Assembly (NCBI GenBank): GCA_905221115.1
Contig: CAJNBX010000004.1
Location: 62,001 to 126,000, forward strand
Length of the DNA: 64,000 bases
Direction: 5' to 3'
From: a bacterium
Lineage (GTDB): Bacteria; Bacillota; Bacilli; Lactobacillales; Streptococcaceae
The translations under genes were made by a program, and so were the position numbers. Below the pieces are notes generated by a model. The model saw nothing but the letters and a program-made list of their open reading frames with translations, was not told the DNA's origin and searched no databases. Below are positions 1 to 9,278 of the stretch, one piece after another. Within the stretch, counting starts at the first letter, position 1. Each line of letters opens with the position of its first letter.

Positions 1-678
1 ACTAAAAAGATTCTCTTGACAACGACCCCTCGTGATTCCTATGTTCCAATTGCAGATGGAGGCAACAACCAAAAAGATAAGTTGACCCATGCAGGGATTT
101 ATGGGGTAGATGCTTCGATTCATACCCTGGAAAATCTCTATGGTATTGACTTGAACTATTATGCTCGTTTGAATTTCACCTCCTTCTTGAAATTGATTGA
201 TCTCCTTGGTGGAGTTGATGTTTATAATGATCAGGAATTTACTGCTCATACAAATGGGAAGCACTATCCAGTAGGGAATGTCCATCTTGATTCGGAGCAA
301 GCTTTGGGATTTGTACGAGAGCGTTATTCCTTGGCAGATGGAGATCGAGATCGTGGTCGAAACCAGCAAAAGGTCATTGTGGCTATTCTGCAAAAATTAA
401 CCTCTACAGAAGCTTTGAAAAATTATGACAGTATTATAAAAGGGCTGCAAGATTCGATTCAAACCAATATGCCGCTTGAAACTATGATGAATTTAGTTAA
501 TGCCCAGCTAGAGAGTGGTGGAACTTATAAGATCAATTCGCAAGATCTTAAAGGAACAGGGCGTATGGATTTACCGTCTTACGCCATGCCTGAGAGTAAT
601 CTTTACATGATGGAGATAAGTGACAGCAGTTTAGAGTCAGTCAAGGCTGCGATCAATGATGTGTTGGAAGGAAAATAA
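1..678 (+). CDS. wzg: LytR-CpsA-Psr family protein Wzg (CpsA), C-terminal part
   Basis: The open frame runs in from the window edge, so only the C-terminal 225 codons of a protein usually near 480 residues are present; the TTG at 16 is internal. The LCP catalytic core is visible: [11 protein letters not shown] near the edge, then the conserved block around [20 protein letters not shown], whose Arg and Asp residues bind the polyprenyl pyrophosphate substrate in this family. LCP enzymes work outside the membrane and attach capsule or teichoic-acid polymers to peptidoglycan. It is the first of four conserved regulatory/export genes of the polysaccharide locus, seven bases before wzh. Family assignment is firm; acceptor specificity is inferred from position. 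Confidence 0.95.
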   Translation, partial: TKKILLTTTPRDSYVPIADGGNNQKDKLTHAGIYGVDASIHTLENLYGIDLNYYARLNFTSFLKLIDLLGGVDVYNDQEFTAHTNGKHYPVGNVHLDSEQALGFVRERYSLADGDRDRGRNQQKVIVAILQKLTSTEALKNYDSIIKGLQDSIQTNMPLETMMNLVNAQLESGGTYKINSQDLKGTGRMDLPSYAMPESNLYMMEISDSSLESVKAAINDVLEGK

Positions 679-684
679 AACAAA

Positions 685-1416
685 ATGATTGATATTCATT
701 CGCATATTGTATTTGGTGTGGATGATGGTCCTAAAACGAAGCAAGAAAGCAAGGCGCTTCTGACAGAAGCCTATAGGCAAGGGGTAAGGACTATTGTATC
801 GACATCACATAGAAGAAAAGGAATGTTTGAAACTCCTGAGGAGACAATAGCAACAAATTTCCAAGAAGTTAAGGAGATAGCCAAGGAAGTGGCTCCAGAC
901 TTGACCATTCTCTATGGAGCAGAAATTTATTATACACATGATGTGCTTGAGAAGTTAGAAAAACAGGTGATCCCAAGTCTCAATGGAACGCGATACGCAC
1001 TCATTGAGTTTAGCATGGCTACCCCTTACAGGGAAATCCATACTGCTTTGAGCAATGTTCTCATGCTTGGGATAACGCCTGTAGTTGCTCATATTGAACG
1101 TTATCATGAATTAGAAAATAACGAAAAACGGGTAAAAGAGTTGATTGATATGGGCTGTTATACACAAATCAACAGTTCAAGTGTTTTAAAACCAAAGTTG
1201 TTTGGGGATGACTACAAATTTATGAAGAAACGAGCTAGGTATTTTCTTGAACGTGATTTGGTTCATTTTGTTGCTAGTGATATGCACAATTTGAACAAAC
1301 GCCCCCCTTATATGAAAGAAGCCTATGAACTTATCTCAAAACAATACGGTGAAAGAAGAGCGAGAGAATTATTTATTGAAAATCCTCGTTTAATCTTATC
1401 TGATCAAATTATTTAG
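685..1416 (+). CDS. wzh: Mn-dependent protein-tyrosine phosphatase Wzh (CpsB)
   Basis: A 243-residue PHP-superfamily phosphatase. The metal-binding HxH motif is at the N-terminus ([15 protein letters not shown], His5 and His7), and a second metal-ligand motif, SDMH, lies near residue 200. In streptococci CpsB dephosphorylates the tyrosine-rich tail of the kinase CpsD and so modulates chain length and attachment of capsule. It follows wzg by six bases and precedes wzd by eight, consistent with one operon. Length and motifs are normal for the family. Confidence 0.95.
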   Translation: MIDIHSHIVFGVDDGPKTKQESKALLTEAYRQGVRTIVSTSHRRKGMFETPEETIATNFQEVKEIAKEVAPDLTILYGAEIYYTHDVLEKLEKQVIPSLNGTRYALIEFSMATPYREIHTALSNVLMLGITPVVAHIERYHELENNEKRVKELIDMGCYTQINSSSVLKPKLFGDDYKFMKKRARYFLERDLVHFVASDMHNLNKRPPYMKEAYELISKQYGERRARELFIENPRLILSDQII

Positions 1417-1424
1417 GAGTTGAC

Positions 1425-2117
1425 ATGAAAGAAAATAAAGAAATTATGATTGATGTTTTTCAATTGTTTAAAGTCCTTTGGAAGAAGAAAATCGCTATTA
1501 TCCTAACTGCGATTGTAGCAGCTGTCATAGCTTTTGGTGTAAGTAGTTTTGTACTGACACCTGAGTATTCTAGTACGACACGTATTTATGTGGTCAATCG
1601 AAATCAATCGGAAAAAGCAGGGTTGACGAACCAGGATTTGCAGGCTGGGACCTATCTGGTAAAAGACTATAAGGAAATCATCCTCTCTCAAGATGTACTT
1701 GAGAAAGTCATTTCAAATCTTAAACTAGAGAAAGCAGTTAGGGAATTAAGCAAGAAGATTCAGGTAACAGTACCTGTGGATACTCGTATCGTATCAATTA
1801 CTGTAAAAAATGCACAGCCAGAAGAAGCTAGCCGTATCGCAAATGCTCTTCGTGAAGTGGCTGCTGAAAAAATCATTTCTGTAACTCGTGTATCTGATGT
1901 GACAACATTGGAGGAAGCAAGGCCGGCATTAAGTCCTTCATCACCTAATATTCGTCGTAATACTTTGCTTGCTTTCCTAGCAGGTGGAGTAGTGATGGTT
2001 GTTTCTATCTTATTGTTTGAATTATTAGATGATCGTGTTAAACGACCAGAAGACGTGGAAGAAGTAATGCAGATTGCACTTCTAGGGATTGTTCCAGATT
2101 TGAATAAGTTAAAATAA
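1425..2117 (+). CDS. wzd: Polysaccharide co-polymerase / kinase modulator Wzd (CpsC)
   Basis: A 230-residue Wzz-type membrane protein with one transmembrane helix at about residues 23-44, an extracytoplasmic segment, and a second helix at about 180-199 followed by a short cytoplasmic tail. In Gram-positives this protein supplies the membrane part of a split tyrosine kinase: its C-terminal tail activates CpsD, encoded just downstream. ATG at 1425 follows GGAG at 1416-1419. Size and topology match CpsC; I see no truncation. Confidence 0.95.
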   Translation: MKENKEIMIDVFQLFKVLWKKKIAIILTAIVAAVIAFGVSSFVLTPEYSSTTRIYVVNRNQSEKAGLTNQDLQAGTYLVKDYKEIILSQDVLEKVISNLKLEKAVRELSKKIQVTVPVDTRIVSITVKNAQPEEASRIANALREVAAEKIISVTRVSDVTTLEEARPALSPSSPNIRRNTLLAFLAGGVVMVVSILLFELLDDRVKRPEDVEEVMQIALLGIVPDLNKLK

Positions 2118-2127
2118 GGGAGAAAAT

Positions 2128-2832
2128 ATGCCAACATTAGCAATAGCACAAAAACGTTTAGATTTTGCGAAAAAAGCAGAAGAGCATTACAATGCTTTAC
2201 GAACAAATATTCAATTGAGTGGTGATAATCTGAAAGTTCTTTCCATCTCGTCTGTTAAACCTGGTGAGGGGAAATCGACAACATCAATAAATATTGCTTG
2301 GGCCTTTGCGCGTGCGGGCTATAAAACTTTATTGGTGGATGCAGATATTCGTAATTCTGTTATGTCAGGAGTCTTTAAATCAAGAGAAAAAATTACTGGT
2401 CTAACGGATTTTCTGGCAGGTACTACTGACCTTTCTCATGGACTTTGTGATACCAATGTTGAAAATTTATTTGTTATTCAAGCAGGACCTGTATCCCCTA
2501 ACCCAACAGCACTTTTACAGAGTGAAAACTTTGCCACTATGATTGATACCTTGCGTAAGTATTTTGACTATGTCATTGTCGATACGGCACCGATTGGAAT
2601 GGTCATTGATGCTGCCATCATTGCGCAAAAATGTGATGCTTCTATCTTAGTAACTGCAGCAGGTGAGACAAAACGTCGTGATATCTTAAAGGCCAAAGAA
2701 CAGTTAGAACAAACAGGAACTTCATTTTTAGGTGTGGTTCTAAATAAATTTAACACAGAAGTTGAAAAATACGGAGCTTATGGTGGCTATGGAGCCTATG
2801 GTTCTTATGGAAATTATGGAAAAAAGAAGTAG
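2128..2832 (+). CDS. wze: Autophosphorylating tyrosine kinase Wze (CpsD)
   Basis: A 234-residue bacterial tyrosine kinase. Walker A is at about residues 44-51 (KPGEGKST), followed by the BY-kinase Walker A' motif LLVDADIR and a later VIVDTAP motif. The C-terminus is the typical tyrosine cluster, YGAYGGYGAYGSYGNYG, the autophosphorylation site dephosphorylated by Wzh. It has no membrane segment of its own and depends on Wzd. It starts ten bases after wzd with a GGGAG Shine-Dalgarno. It probably couples polymerisation to division-site wall synthesis, as known for pneumococcal CpsD. Confidence 0.96.
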   Translation: MPTLAIAQKRLDFAKKAEEHYNALRTNIQLSGDNLKVLSISSVKPGEGKSTTSINIAWAFARAGYKTLLVDADIRNSVMSGVFKSREKITGLTDFLAGTTDLSHGLCDTNVENLFVIQAGPVSPNPTALLQSENFATMIDTLRKYFDYVIVDTAPIGMVIDAAIIAQKCDASILVTAAGETKRRDILKAKEQLEQTGTSFLGVVLNKFNTEVEKYGAYGGYGAYGSYGNYGKKK

Positions 2833-2855
2833 GTAGAGTTAGCTAGGAGGTAGTT

Positions 2856-4205
2856 TTGGGAGAAGTATCAAATATTCGAAAATTAGAGATTCTCATAATA
2901 CAACTGTTTCCAATTTATCTGTTATCGTTTGTATTAGCTAGTCATGAACTTCTGCTATTTTTGATGGCGGCTCACACTATTTCTTACTACATCAGTGCAT
3001 ATAGTAAAAATTTCAAATATCGGAGCCTTGCAGAGGAATGTATACAAACATTAAAATATATACTGGTTTATCTTTTCTTATCCTGTATAGTTTTTCCGAT
3101 TTTAGAACCCAATATACCTTATTTATCGTTAATCAATCTATTATGCATTGTGGCTGTAAATTCAATTATGCTAATGGTTGTTAATATTTGGATTCGTAAG
3201 GTTTGGAAGTTCTTATCTCGCAAAAAAAAATATACTCAGCGAATCTTACTAGTGACTACACGTGCACGAGTTGAGAGAGTACTGAAGCAAGTTTCTACTT
3301 ATGAGTATGGCTATGTTTCAGCTGTTTGTATTGTAGATGATGAGCGTTTTGAATCGTCTAATTTTACAATCGTTACGTTGGATAACCTAGTAACTTATGC
3401 TACAAGATCAGTAGTAGATCAAGTGGTGATTAATCTTCCAAGCGAGAACTTTTTGATTGCAGACTTTGTTTCTCGATTTGAAACAATGGGCTTACCAGTA
3501 GCTGTTAATATAGCGGCTTTAGAATTTGTAACTAATAGTGAAAAAGCCATCCAACGTTTTGGGGATTCTAGTGTTGTCAATTTTTCAACAACTTTTTATC
3601 GCTCAAGCGATGTTGCTTTAAAACGAATGATGGATATTATTGGCTCATTGATTGGGCTAGTCTTTTGTGGTATAGTGTCTATTTTTCTTGTTCCTATTAT
3701 AAAAAAAGATGGAGGACCTGCTATTTTTGCCCAAGATAGGGTAGGTAGGAATGGACGTGTATTTAAATTTTACAAATTCCGTTCTATGAGAGTAGATGCG
3801 GAGGAAATTAAGAAGGATTTGATGAGCCAGAACCAGATGCAGGGTGGAATGTTTAAGATTGAAAATGATCCACGTGTGACAAAGATTGGTCACTTTATTA
3901 GAAAGACGAGTCTAGATGAATTGCCACAATTTTGGAATGTTCTAAAAGGTGATATGAGTTTAGTTGGTACTAGACCACCAACCTTAGATGAGTATATGAC
4001 GTATACACCGGAACAAAAACGTCGTCTAAGTTTTAAACCAGGAATCACAGGTCTTTGGCAGATTAGTGGTAGAAGTAATATTACAAACTTCGATGATGTA
4101 GTAAAATTAGATGTTGCTTATTTAGATGGCTGGACAATATGGAAAGATATTGAGATTTTATTGAAGACAATAAAAGTTGTAGTAATGAAAGATGGAGCAA
4201 AATAA
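2856..4205 (+). CDS. wchA: Undecaprenyl-phosphate hexose-1-phosphate transferase WchA (CpsE)
   Basis: A 449-residue polyprenyl-phosphate sugar transferase that starts repeat-unit synthesis, normally by transferring Glc-1-P to undecaprenyl phosphate. Membrane segments fill the N-terminal third, a central soluble region follows, and the C-terminal catalytic domain shows FAQDRVGRNGRVFKFYKFRS, then TSLDELPQFWNVLKGDMSLVG and GLWQISGRSN. The start is TTG at 2856, supported by AGGAGG five bases upstream (2845-2850). The first residues differ from the pneumococcal WchA I remember, so this is a divergent allele. Glucose specificity is inferred from the family. Confidence 0.92.
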   Translation: MGEVSNIRKLEILIIQLFPIYLLSFVLASHELLLFLMAAHTISYYISAYSKNFKYRSLAEECIQTLKYILVYLFLSCIVFPILEPNIPYLSLINLLCIVAVNSIMLMVVNIWIRKVWKFLSRKKKYTQRILLVTTRARVERVLKQVSTYEYGYVSAVCIVDDERFESSNFTIVTLDNLVTYATRSVVDQVVINLPSENFLIADFVSRFETMGLPVAVNIAALEFVTNSEKAIQRFGDSSVVNFSTTFYRSSDVALKRMMDIIGSLIGLVFCGIVSIFLVPIIKKDGGPAIFAQDRVGRNGRVFKFYKFRSMRVDAEEIKKDLMSQNQMQGGMFKIENDPRVTKIGHFIRKTSLDELPQFWNVLKGDMSLVGTRPPTLDEYMTYTPEQKRRLSFKPGITGLWQISGRSNITNFDDVVKLDVAYLDGWTIWKDIEILLKTIKVVVMKDGAK

Positions 4206-4212
4206 ATAGAAA

Positions 4213-5004
4213 ATGTCAGTGATAAAAATAATCGTAGCCACGCATAAACAATTTGTCATGCCTCAGGATAAAGAACTTTATCTCCCAATCCATGTGGGAT
4301 GTGAGGGTAAAAAAGATTTAGGTTTTCAAGGAGATAATACTGGAGACAATATTTCCGTTTTAAATCCGTATTATTGTGAGCTTACCGGTCTCTATTGGGC
4401 ATGGAAAAATTTAGAGTGCGACTATTTAGGTTTGGTACACTATCGTCGTTATTTTACTAAGAAGGCTGGATCCTATAACGATTCAATAAATATAGATGCG
4501 GTTATTTTAGATAAAGATGATATCGAGAAAATGTTAGAAGTTTCAAATGTTATAGTCCCTAAAAAAAGAAAGTACTATATAGAAACTCTCTATTCTCATT
4601 ATGCTCACACCTTGGATGGTAGCCATTTAGATCTAGCTAGGAAAATGATTGAAGAGAAAAATCCTGAATATCTAGCAAGTTTTGATAAGGTGATGAAGCA
4701 AAGAAGTGGCTATATGTTCAATATGTTTATTATGAAAAAAGAACTAGCCGATGATTATTTTACTTGGTTATTTCCAATTTTAGGTAGTATGTATGAATGT
4801 ATGGATTTATCAGATTCAACCCCTTTTGAAGCACGTCTATTTGGTAGAGTAAGTGAGTTGTTGTTTAATGTATGGTTGGTAAAGAATAATTTGACTCCTA
4901 CAGAAGCACATTTCATGTATATGGAGAAAGTAAATCTATTAAAAAAAGGTTTATCATTCCTACAAGCAAAATTTTTAGGAAAAAAATATGGAAAAAGTTT
5001 TTAG
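4213..5004 (+). CDS. DUF4422 glycosyltransferase (possible galactofuranosyltransferase)
   Basis: A 263-residue DUF4422 protein. Family features visible are the N-terminal KIIVATHK strand, the GDNTGDNIS segment, YCELTGLYWAWKN, and LGLVHYRRYF. Such proteins are cytoplasmic glycosyltransferases in capsule loci; WciB of some pneumococcal serotypes, reported as a galactofuranosyltransferase, belongs here as far as I recall. Directly after wchA, it is the best candidate to add the second sugar. A galactofuranose donor fits the presence of glf downstream, but sugar and linkage are inference. The Shine-Dalgarno before ATG 4213 is weak, suggesting coupling to wchA translation. Confidence 0.75.
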   Translation: MSVIKIIVATHKQFVMPQDKELYLPIHVGCEGKKDLGFQGDNTGDNISVLNPYYCELTGLYWAWKNLECDYLGLVHYRRYFTKKAGSYNDSINIDAVILDKDDIEKMLEVSNVIVPKKRKYYIETLYSHYAHTLDGSHLDLARKMIEEKNPEYLASFDKVMKQRSGYMFNMFIMKKELADDYFTWLFPILGSMYECMDLSDSTPFEARLFGRVSELLFNVWLVKNNLTPTEAHFMYMEKVNLLKKGLSFLQAKFLGKKYGKSF

Positions 5005-5013
5005 GTCTTAGAT

Positions 5014-6216
5014 ATGAGTATAAAATTTAAAAAATTAACATTAGCAGAAACACTGAGTTTATTTTCACTGATACTTTTTTTACTTATTTCACTCTTAAAT
5101 ACGACCTTTTATGCTAGATATATATCAGGTGCAATTTATAATGTAGGGATTCTTACTTCAGTTATCCTTTTAATAATTAAAGAATTAATTAATAATAAAT
5201 TTAATTTTCAAAAAGCAATATCGTTATTAGGAGTTATAATTGTTTATGCTTTGGTTGGTAGTGTAACAGGCTTTCTATCAACATTAGCCATAAGTATTAT
5301 TTTTATCTTTAGTCTAAGAGACATTTCTTTTAAGTATGTAGCGAGAACTTCTTTTTATATTAGTTTATTTATCTTAATTTTTGCTGTTTTGAGTAGTCAA
5401 ATTGGTTTAATTTCTAACTATATTGAGTTTTCAGGAGGAAGAATACGTCAATATCTTGGCTTTCGATATTCATTGTTCCCATCTACAGTGATGCTGAATA
5501 TTATAGCAAGTTCATTTTTCTTAGCTCAAGACAAGGTAAGCTATAAACGATTGTTTTTTTTATTTCTTTCAACTACTTGGATTTTCTTTCAAACAGATTC
5601 ACGATTAACTTTTATTAGTTCTTTATTACTACTAGGAATTAACCTTGTAGTGAAATGGTATCCATCAATTTTAAAATCTTCTCGTCTTTTATTAAAAACG
5701 TTTAAATTAACGTATATAGTAAATGCATGCTTAAGTTATTTAATTGCAAAAATGTATCTGAGTTTTTCAAGTCCTTTTTTGAATGAATTGAGTAAGAATA
5801 TCAACCAATTTCTAGGTGGAAGAATCTACTACGCCAATCGTTCATTGAACATTTATGGATATAATCTATTTGGACAAAAGATTAATTGGATTGGGAATGG
5901 TTTGGATATCAATGGACAAAGGGGATTGAGTGAATATTTGTACGTTGATAATCTTTATATCCAAATATTACAACGATATGGATTGTTTGTTTTGGTTATA
6001 CTATTGTTAATTTTTACATTAACTTTACATTATCTTTTGAAGCAAAAACAATATGTATTATCATTGATTCTAATTATATTAAGTTTTCATGCCATGATAG
6101 ACGATTTAATTATAAATCTTCACTATAACATTTTTTTGATTTTGATTGGTACTTTAATGAATCAAAATCAGTCTGCTTTTGAAGAGAATTTACAATTGGA
6201 TAATGGAGAAAAATGA
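5014..6216 (+). CDS. wzy: Oligosaccharide repeat-unit polymerase Wzy
   Basis: A 400-residue, very hydrophobic, Leu/Ile/Phe-rich protein with roughly ten or more predicted membrane helices and a larger extracytoplasmic loop at about residues 250-310 (around NQFLGGRIYYANRS). Wzy proteins share little sequence; the call rests on size, topology, the O-antigen-ligase-like loop and being the only polymerase candidate beside a Wzx flippase. It would join lipid-linked repeat units on the outer membrane face. The gene is strikingly AT-rich compared with wzg-wze. Its stop overlaps the next start by four bases. Confidence 0.8.
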   Translation: MSIKFKKLTLAETLSLFSLILFLLISLLNTTFYARYISGAIYNVGILTSVILLIIKELINNKFNFQKAISLLGVIIVYALVGSVTGFLSTLAISIIFIFSLRDISFKYVARTSFYISLFILIFAVLSSQIGLISNYIEFSGGRIRQYLGFRYSLFPSTVMLNIIASSFFLAQDKVSYKRLFFLFLSTTWIFFQTDSRLTFISSLLLLGINLVVKWYPSILKSSRLLLKTFKLTYIVNACLSYLIAKMYLSFSSPFLNELSKNINQFLGGRIYYANRSLNIYGYNLFGQKINWIGNGLDINGQRGLSEYLYVDNLYIQILQRYGLFVLVILLLIFTLTLHYLLKQKQYVLSLILIILSFHAMIDDLIINLHYNIFLILIGTLMNQNQSAFEENLQLDNGEK

Positions 6217-7205
6217 CGAAAGTAAGTATTATTATTCCTGTATATAATGTAGAACAATACTTGGATAGATGCCTGTCCTCTGTACTCAATCAAACATATA
6301 AAGATTTAGAAATGATTTTAGTTAATGATGGTTCTACGGATAAATCAGGGACTATTTGTGAAGAGTTTGTTCAAATAGATAAAAGAGCTAAGGTATATCA
6401 TCAGGAAAACAGAGGATTATCTGAAGCACGTAATACTGGGTTAAAATACATGACAGGAGATTTTGTCATGTTTCTTGACTCAGATGATTGGTTGGAACTT
6501 GATACAGTCGAATTTTTATTGGAACAAGCTAAAATTTACAATGCAGATATGGTTGTAGGAGGTGTTTATAGGACCTCAAAGATTGTAGACCATCAACAAA
6601 ATACCCCTGTTTCGCAAGTATTGACGCAGGAGGAGTATGCTAAACGTTACTTTAAGATTGAAAGTCAGACAATTGAGTATTATGTTTGGAATAAACTGTA
6701 TAAAAAAAAAGTTGTAGAAGGTATTGAATTTCCGCCTGGTTTCTTTGCAGAAGACGTCCCAACCATGTTCCGCTACATTCTTAACTCAGAAAAGATAGTT
6801 GTAACTGATAAGATTGTTTATAACTATTTTATTAATAACTCAGGTTTAACAGCGAAATTTACATCTAAACATTTTGATGTGTTAAAAGGCTGGGATTTAG
6901 TATGTCAGTATGCGACTGAAAGTAATAATGATAAATACAAAGAGTGGGCTCAAATTAATCGCTACAGAGCAGATTTGGCACTTTTGACAGAAACAGCCCT
7001 TTCCGTAGATTATAAAAACATTCGTATGTTAAATGAACCTCAAATAAAATCTATGGTATCCAGATTGAAAGCAAATAAGAAAGAATTACTAAAACAGGCA
7101 ATTCCTCTTAGTCGAAAGATACTGATTATACTCTTTACAACTTCCTATAACTTATTCGCGAAAGTGATAAATACTATGATAAGGATAAAAAATTATGGTG
7201 CATAA
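6213..7205 (+). CDS. GT2-family glycosyltransferase
   Basis: A 330-residue GT-A fold transferase. The N-terminus KVSIIIPVYNVEQYL, the VNDGSTDKSG nucleotide-binding loop, SEARNTGL and the metal-binding FLDSDDW are classic GT2 signatures, with a C-terminal amphipathic region for membrane association. It transfers an unidentified sugar to the lipid-linked repeat unit at the cytoplasmic face. The start overlaps the wzy stop (ATGA) and its end overlaps the next gene by 11 bases, so it sits in a translationally coupled chain. Donor and linkage cannot be read from sequence. Confidence 0.88.
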   Translation: MTKVSIIIPVYNVEQYLDRCLSSVLNQTYKDLEMILVNDGSTDKSGTICEEFVQIDKRAKVYHQENRGLSEARNTGLKYMTGDFVMFLDSDDWLELDTVEFLLEQAKIYNADMVVGGVYRTSKIVDHQQNTPVSQVLTQEEYAKRYFKIESQTIEYYVWNKLYKKKVVEGIEFPPGFFAEDVPTMFRYILNSEKIVVTDKIVYNYFINNSGLTAKFTSKHFDVLKGWDLVCQYATESNNDKYKEWAQINRYRADLALLTETALSVDYKNIRMLNEPQIKSMVSRLKANKKELLKQAIPLSRKILIILFTTSYNLFAKVINTMIRIKNYGA

Positions 7206-8133
7206 GCATGCATATTTAATTTTAGCTCACAGCCAATTTAATCAGCTAGCATTTTTGGTTTCTTTATTAGATCATCAAGATAATGATATTTTTATCCATA
7301 TTGATAAGAAATCAAATATTGATGATTATTTTTTGGATATAATTAAATCCAGTGCAAAGCACTCTCAAGTTTATTTTACAGAAAGAGTTTCAGTGAGTTG
7401 GGGAGGATATTCCCAAATTGAAGCTGAAATGATTTTATTTAAAGCTGCGTCTAAAAGAGAATCTTACTATTTTTATCATTTAATAAGTGGGGTAGATTTA
7501 CCGTTACTTTCTCAGCAGAGAATTCATAATTTTTTTGACGATTATAAAGACTATTCATTTCTTACTTTTATGAATATAGAGGATAATGGTGAAGATATAA
7601 ATAGATTTAAATATTATCATCTTTTTGAAAGTTTTACATATCGGACTTTACCAGGTGCAGTTGGCAAACTTGCATTCAAGATTTATCGTAATTTAGAAGT
7701 AGGGATTCAAAAACTATTTAGAATAAATCGTTATACAATATTTAATGTCAATCCGGCAAAAGCTAGTCAGTGGGTTTCACTACCAAATAATATTGTGGAA
7801 ATATTAATCGATAAAGAATCAGATACTGAGAAAATGTTTAGAAAATCTTTTCTTAGTGACGAAATTTTTATACCAATGATTTTAAATAAAGAGTTAAGAA
7901 ACTATAAAGTGTATGATGCATCAATTAATCACGGTTATAAAAAAGAATTTCAAGGAAACTTACGCTATGTTAATTGGTGGGATGGTAAACCTTATACTTG
8001 GACTGACAGTGAGAAAGATTTAAAAGAATTAAGATTAGCTGCCAAAAATGGATATCTGTTTTCAAGAAAGTTTGATATAGAAACCTATCCCAAAATTAAA
8101 GAGCTAATCGTAGAACTAACTAAGGAAATATAA
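7195..8133 (+). CDS. GT14 (Core-2/I-branching-type) glycosyltransferase
   Basis: A 312-residue protein beginning HAYLILAHSQFNQLAFLVSLL, then FIHIDKKSN and SVSWGGYSQIEAEM, with HLISGVDLPL in the middle: the pattern of bacterial Core-2/I-branching beta-1,6-transferases (GT14). Relatives in streptococcal polysaccharide loci add branching sugars, so I infer a side branch on this repeat unit. The near C-terminal RYVNWWDGKPYTWTD region is also typical. It overlaps the GT2 gene by 11 bases and shares one base with the next start (TAATG). Acceptor and donor are unknown. Confidence 0.82.
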   Translation: MVHKHAYLILAHSQFNQLAFLVSLLDHQDNDIFIHIDKKSNIDDYFLDIIKSSAKHSQVYFTERVSVSWGGYSQIEAEMILFKAASKRESYYFYHLISGVDLPLLSQQRIHNFFDDYKDYSFLTFMNIEDNGEDINRFKYYHLFESFTYRTLPGAVGKLAFKIYRNLEVGIQKLFRINRYTIFNVNPAKASQWVSLPNNIVEILIDKESDTEKMFRKSFLSDEIFIPMILNKELRNYKVYDASINHGYKKEFQGNLRYVNWWDGKPYTWTDSEKDLKELRLAAKNGYLFSRKFDIETYPKIKELIVELTKEI

Positions 8134-9278
8134 TGGTCTATAAAATTTTAATGACAGGAATGTCACCTGTTCTTGCTGGTACAGAAACCTTTATCATGAA
8201 TTATTATCGTCATCTTGATTCATCTATTTTTCAAGTTGACTTTATTAAAAGAACTAGAGAACCTATTGTATTTGAAGATGAAATTGTTTCAAAAGGTTCA
8301 AAAGTTTATTATTTACCTCGTAAAGGAAAAAATCCTCTTAAGTATATGAGGGAATTAAGAGAGTTTTTTGCTACAGAGGGGAAAACATATGATGCTATTT
8401 GGTATAATGCGATGGCAATTCCAAATCTTGACCTTTTAAAATATGCTAAAAAATATGGGATAAAAACACGAATTATCCATAGTCATAGTTCGATGTTCAA
8501 GGGAAATAAAGTAAGACAAATTTTGCATAATTTGAATAGATCTAAATTGCCAAAAACAGCATCACATTTTTTTGCCTGCTCTGGGATAGCTGCAGACTAT
8601 ATGTTTCCAGATGAAATTCGATCAAGTGCGCAAATTATACAAAATGCTATTGATGTAGAAAACTTTTCTTTTTCAGAAAAAGATAGACTGGATCTAAGAA
8701 CAGAGTTAGGGTGGAATGATTGTAAAGTCATTGGCAATGTCGGTCGACTAGATATCCAAAAAAATCAACCATTTTTAATAGATGTTTTTAATGAAGCTTG
8801 CAAGAAAAATCCTAATCTTCGATTAGTGATAATTGGTAAGGTTGCGGGTGCAAATTCAACTGTAGATTTAATCAAAGAAAAAATAAAATCTTATGGAATT
8901 GAAGATAAAGTTTTGTTGGCAGGAAGTCAGAATGATATGAAGAAATGGTTAAGTTCTCTAGATCTATTCGTTTTGCCTTCAATATTTGAGGGATTACCTC
9001 TATCTGCTGTCGAAGCTCAAGCAAATGGACTACCTGTTTTGGTAAGTGATGCAGTTACGAAAGAATTGAAAATATTAGATTCCATTCGTTACTTATCTCT
9101 AAACGATTCTATTGATGTTTGGGCAAAAAATATTCTTGAGTTAGTAGAAATACCTAGATCAAGTGAACTTGAAATAAAAGAAATGTTTAAGCTAAAAGGA
9201 TTTGAAATTGAAACTCAAGCATTGACTTTACAGAATATACTGTTGGGAGAACCGAATGAAAAAATATCAGATTGTTGA
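8133..9278 (+). CDS. GT4-family glycosyltransferase (EpsF-like)
   Basis: A 381-residue GT-B transferase. The N-terminal acceptor domain begins KILMTGMSPVLAGTETFIMN, and the C-terminal donor domain has NVGRLDIQKNQPFLID and the signature PSIFEGLPLSAVEAQANGLP, whose EGLPL...E element contacts the nucleotide sugar. It closely resembles EpsF-type enzymes of streptococcal exopolysaccharide clusters, which often add galactose or GlcNAc; the sugar here is not determined. The ATG at 8133 overlaps the previous stop by one base, and the end overlaps the next gene by 23 bases. Confidence 0.86.
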   Translation: MVYKILMTGMSPVLAGTETFIMNYYRHLDSSIFQVDFIKRTREPIVFEDEIVSKGSKVYYLPRKGKNPLKYMRELREFFATEGKTYDAIWYNAMAIPNLDLLKYAKKYGIKTRIIHSHSSMFKGNKVRQILHNLNRSKLPKTASHFFACSGIAADYMFPDEIRSSAQIIQNAIDVENFSFSEKDRLDLRTELGWNDCKVIGNVGRLDIQKNQPFLIDVFNEACKKNPNLRLVIIGKVAGANSTVDLIKEKIKSYGIEDKVLLAGSQNDMKKWLSSLDLFVLPSIFEGLPLSAVEAQANGLPVLVSDAVTKELKILDSIRYLSLNDSIDVWAKNILELVEIPRSSELEIKEMFKLKGFEIETQALTLQNILLGEPNEKISDC

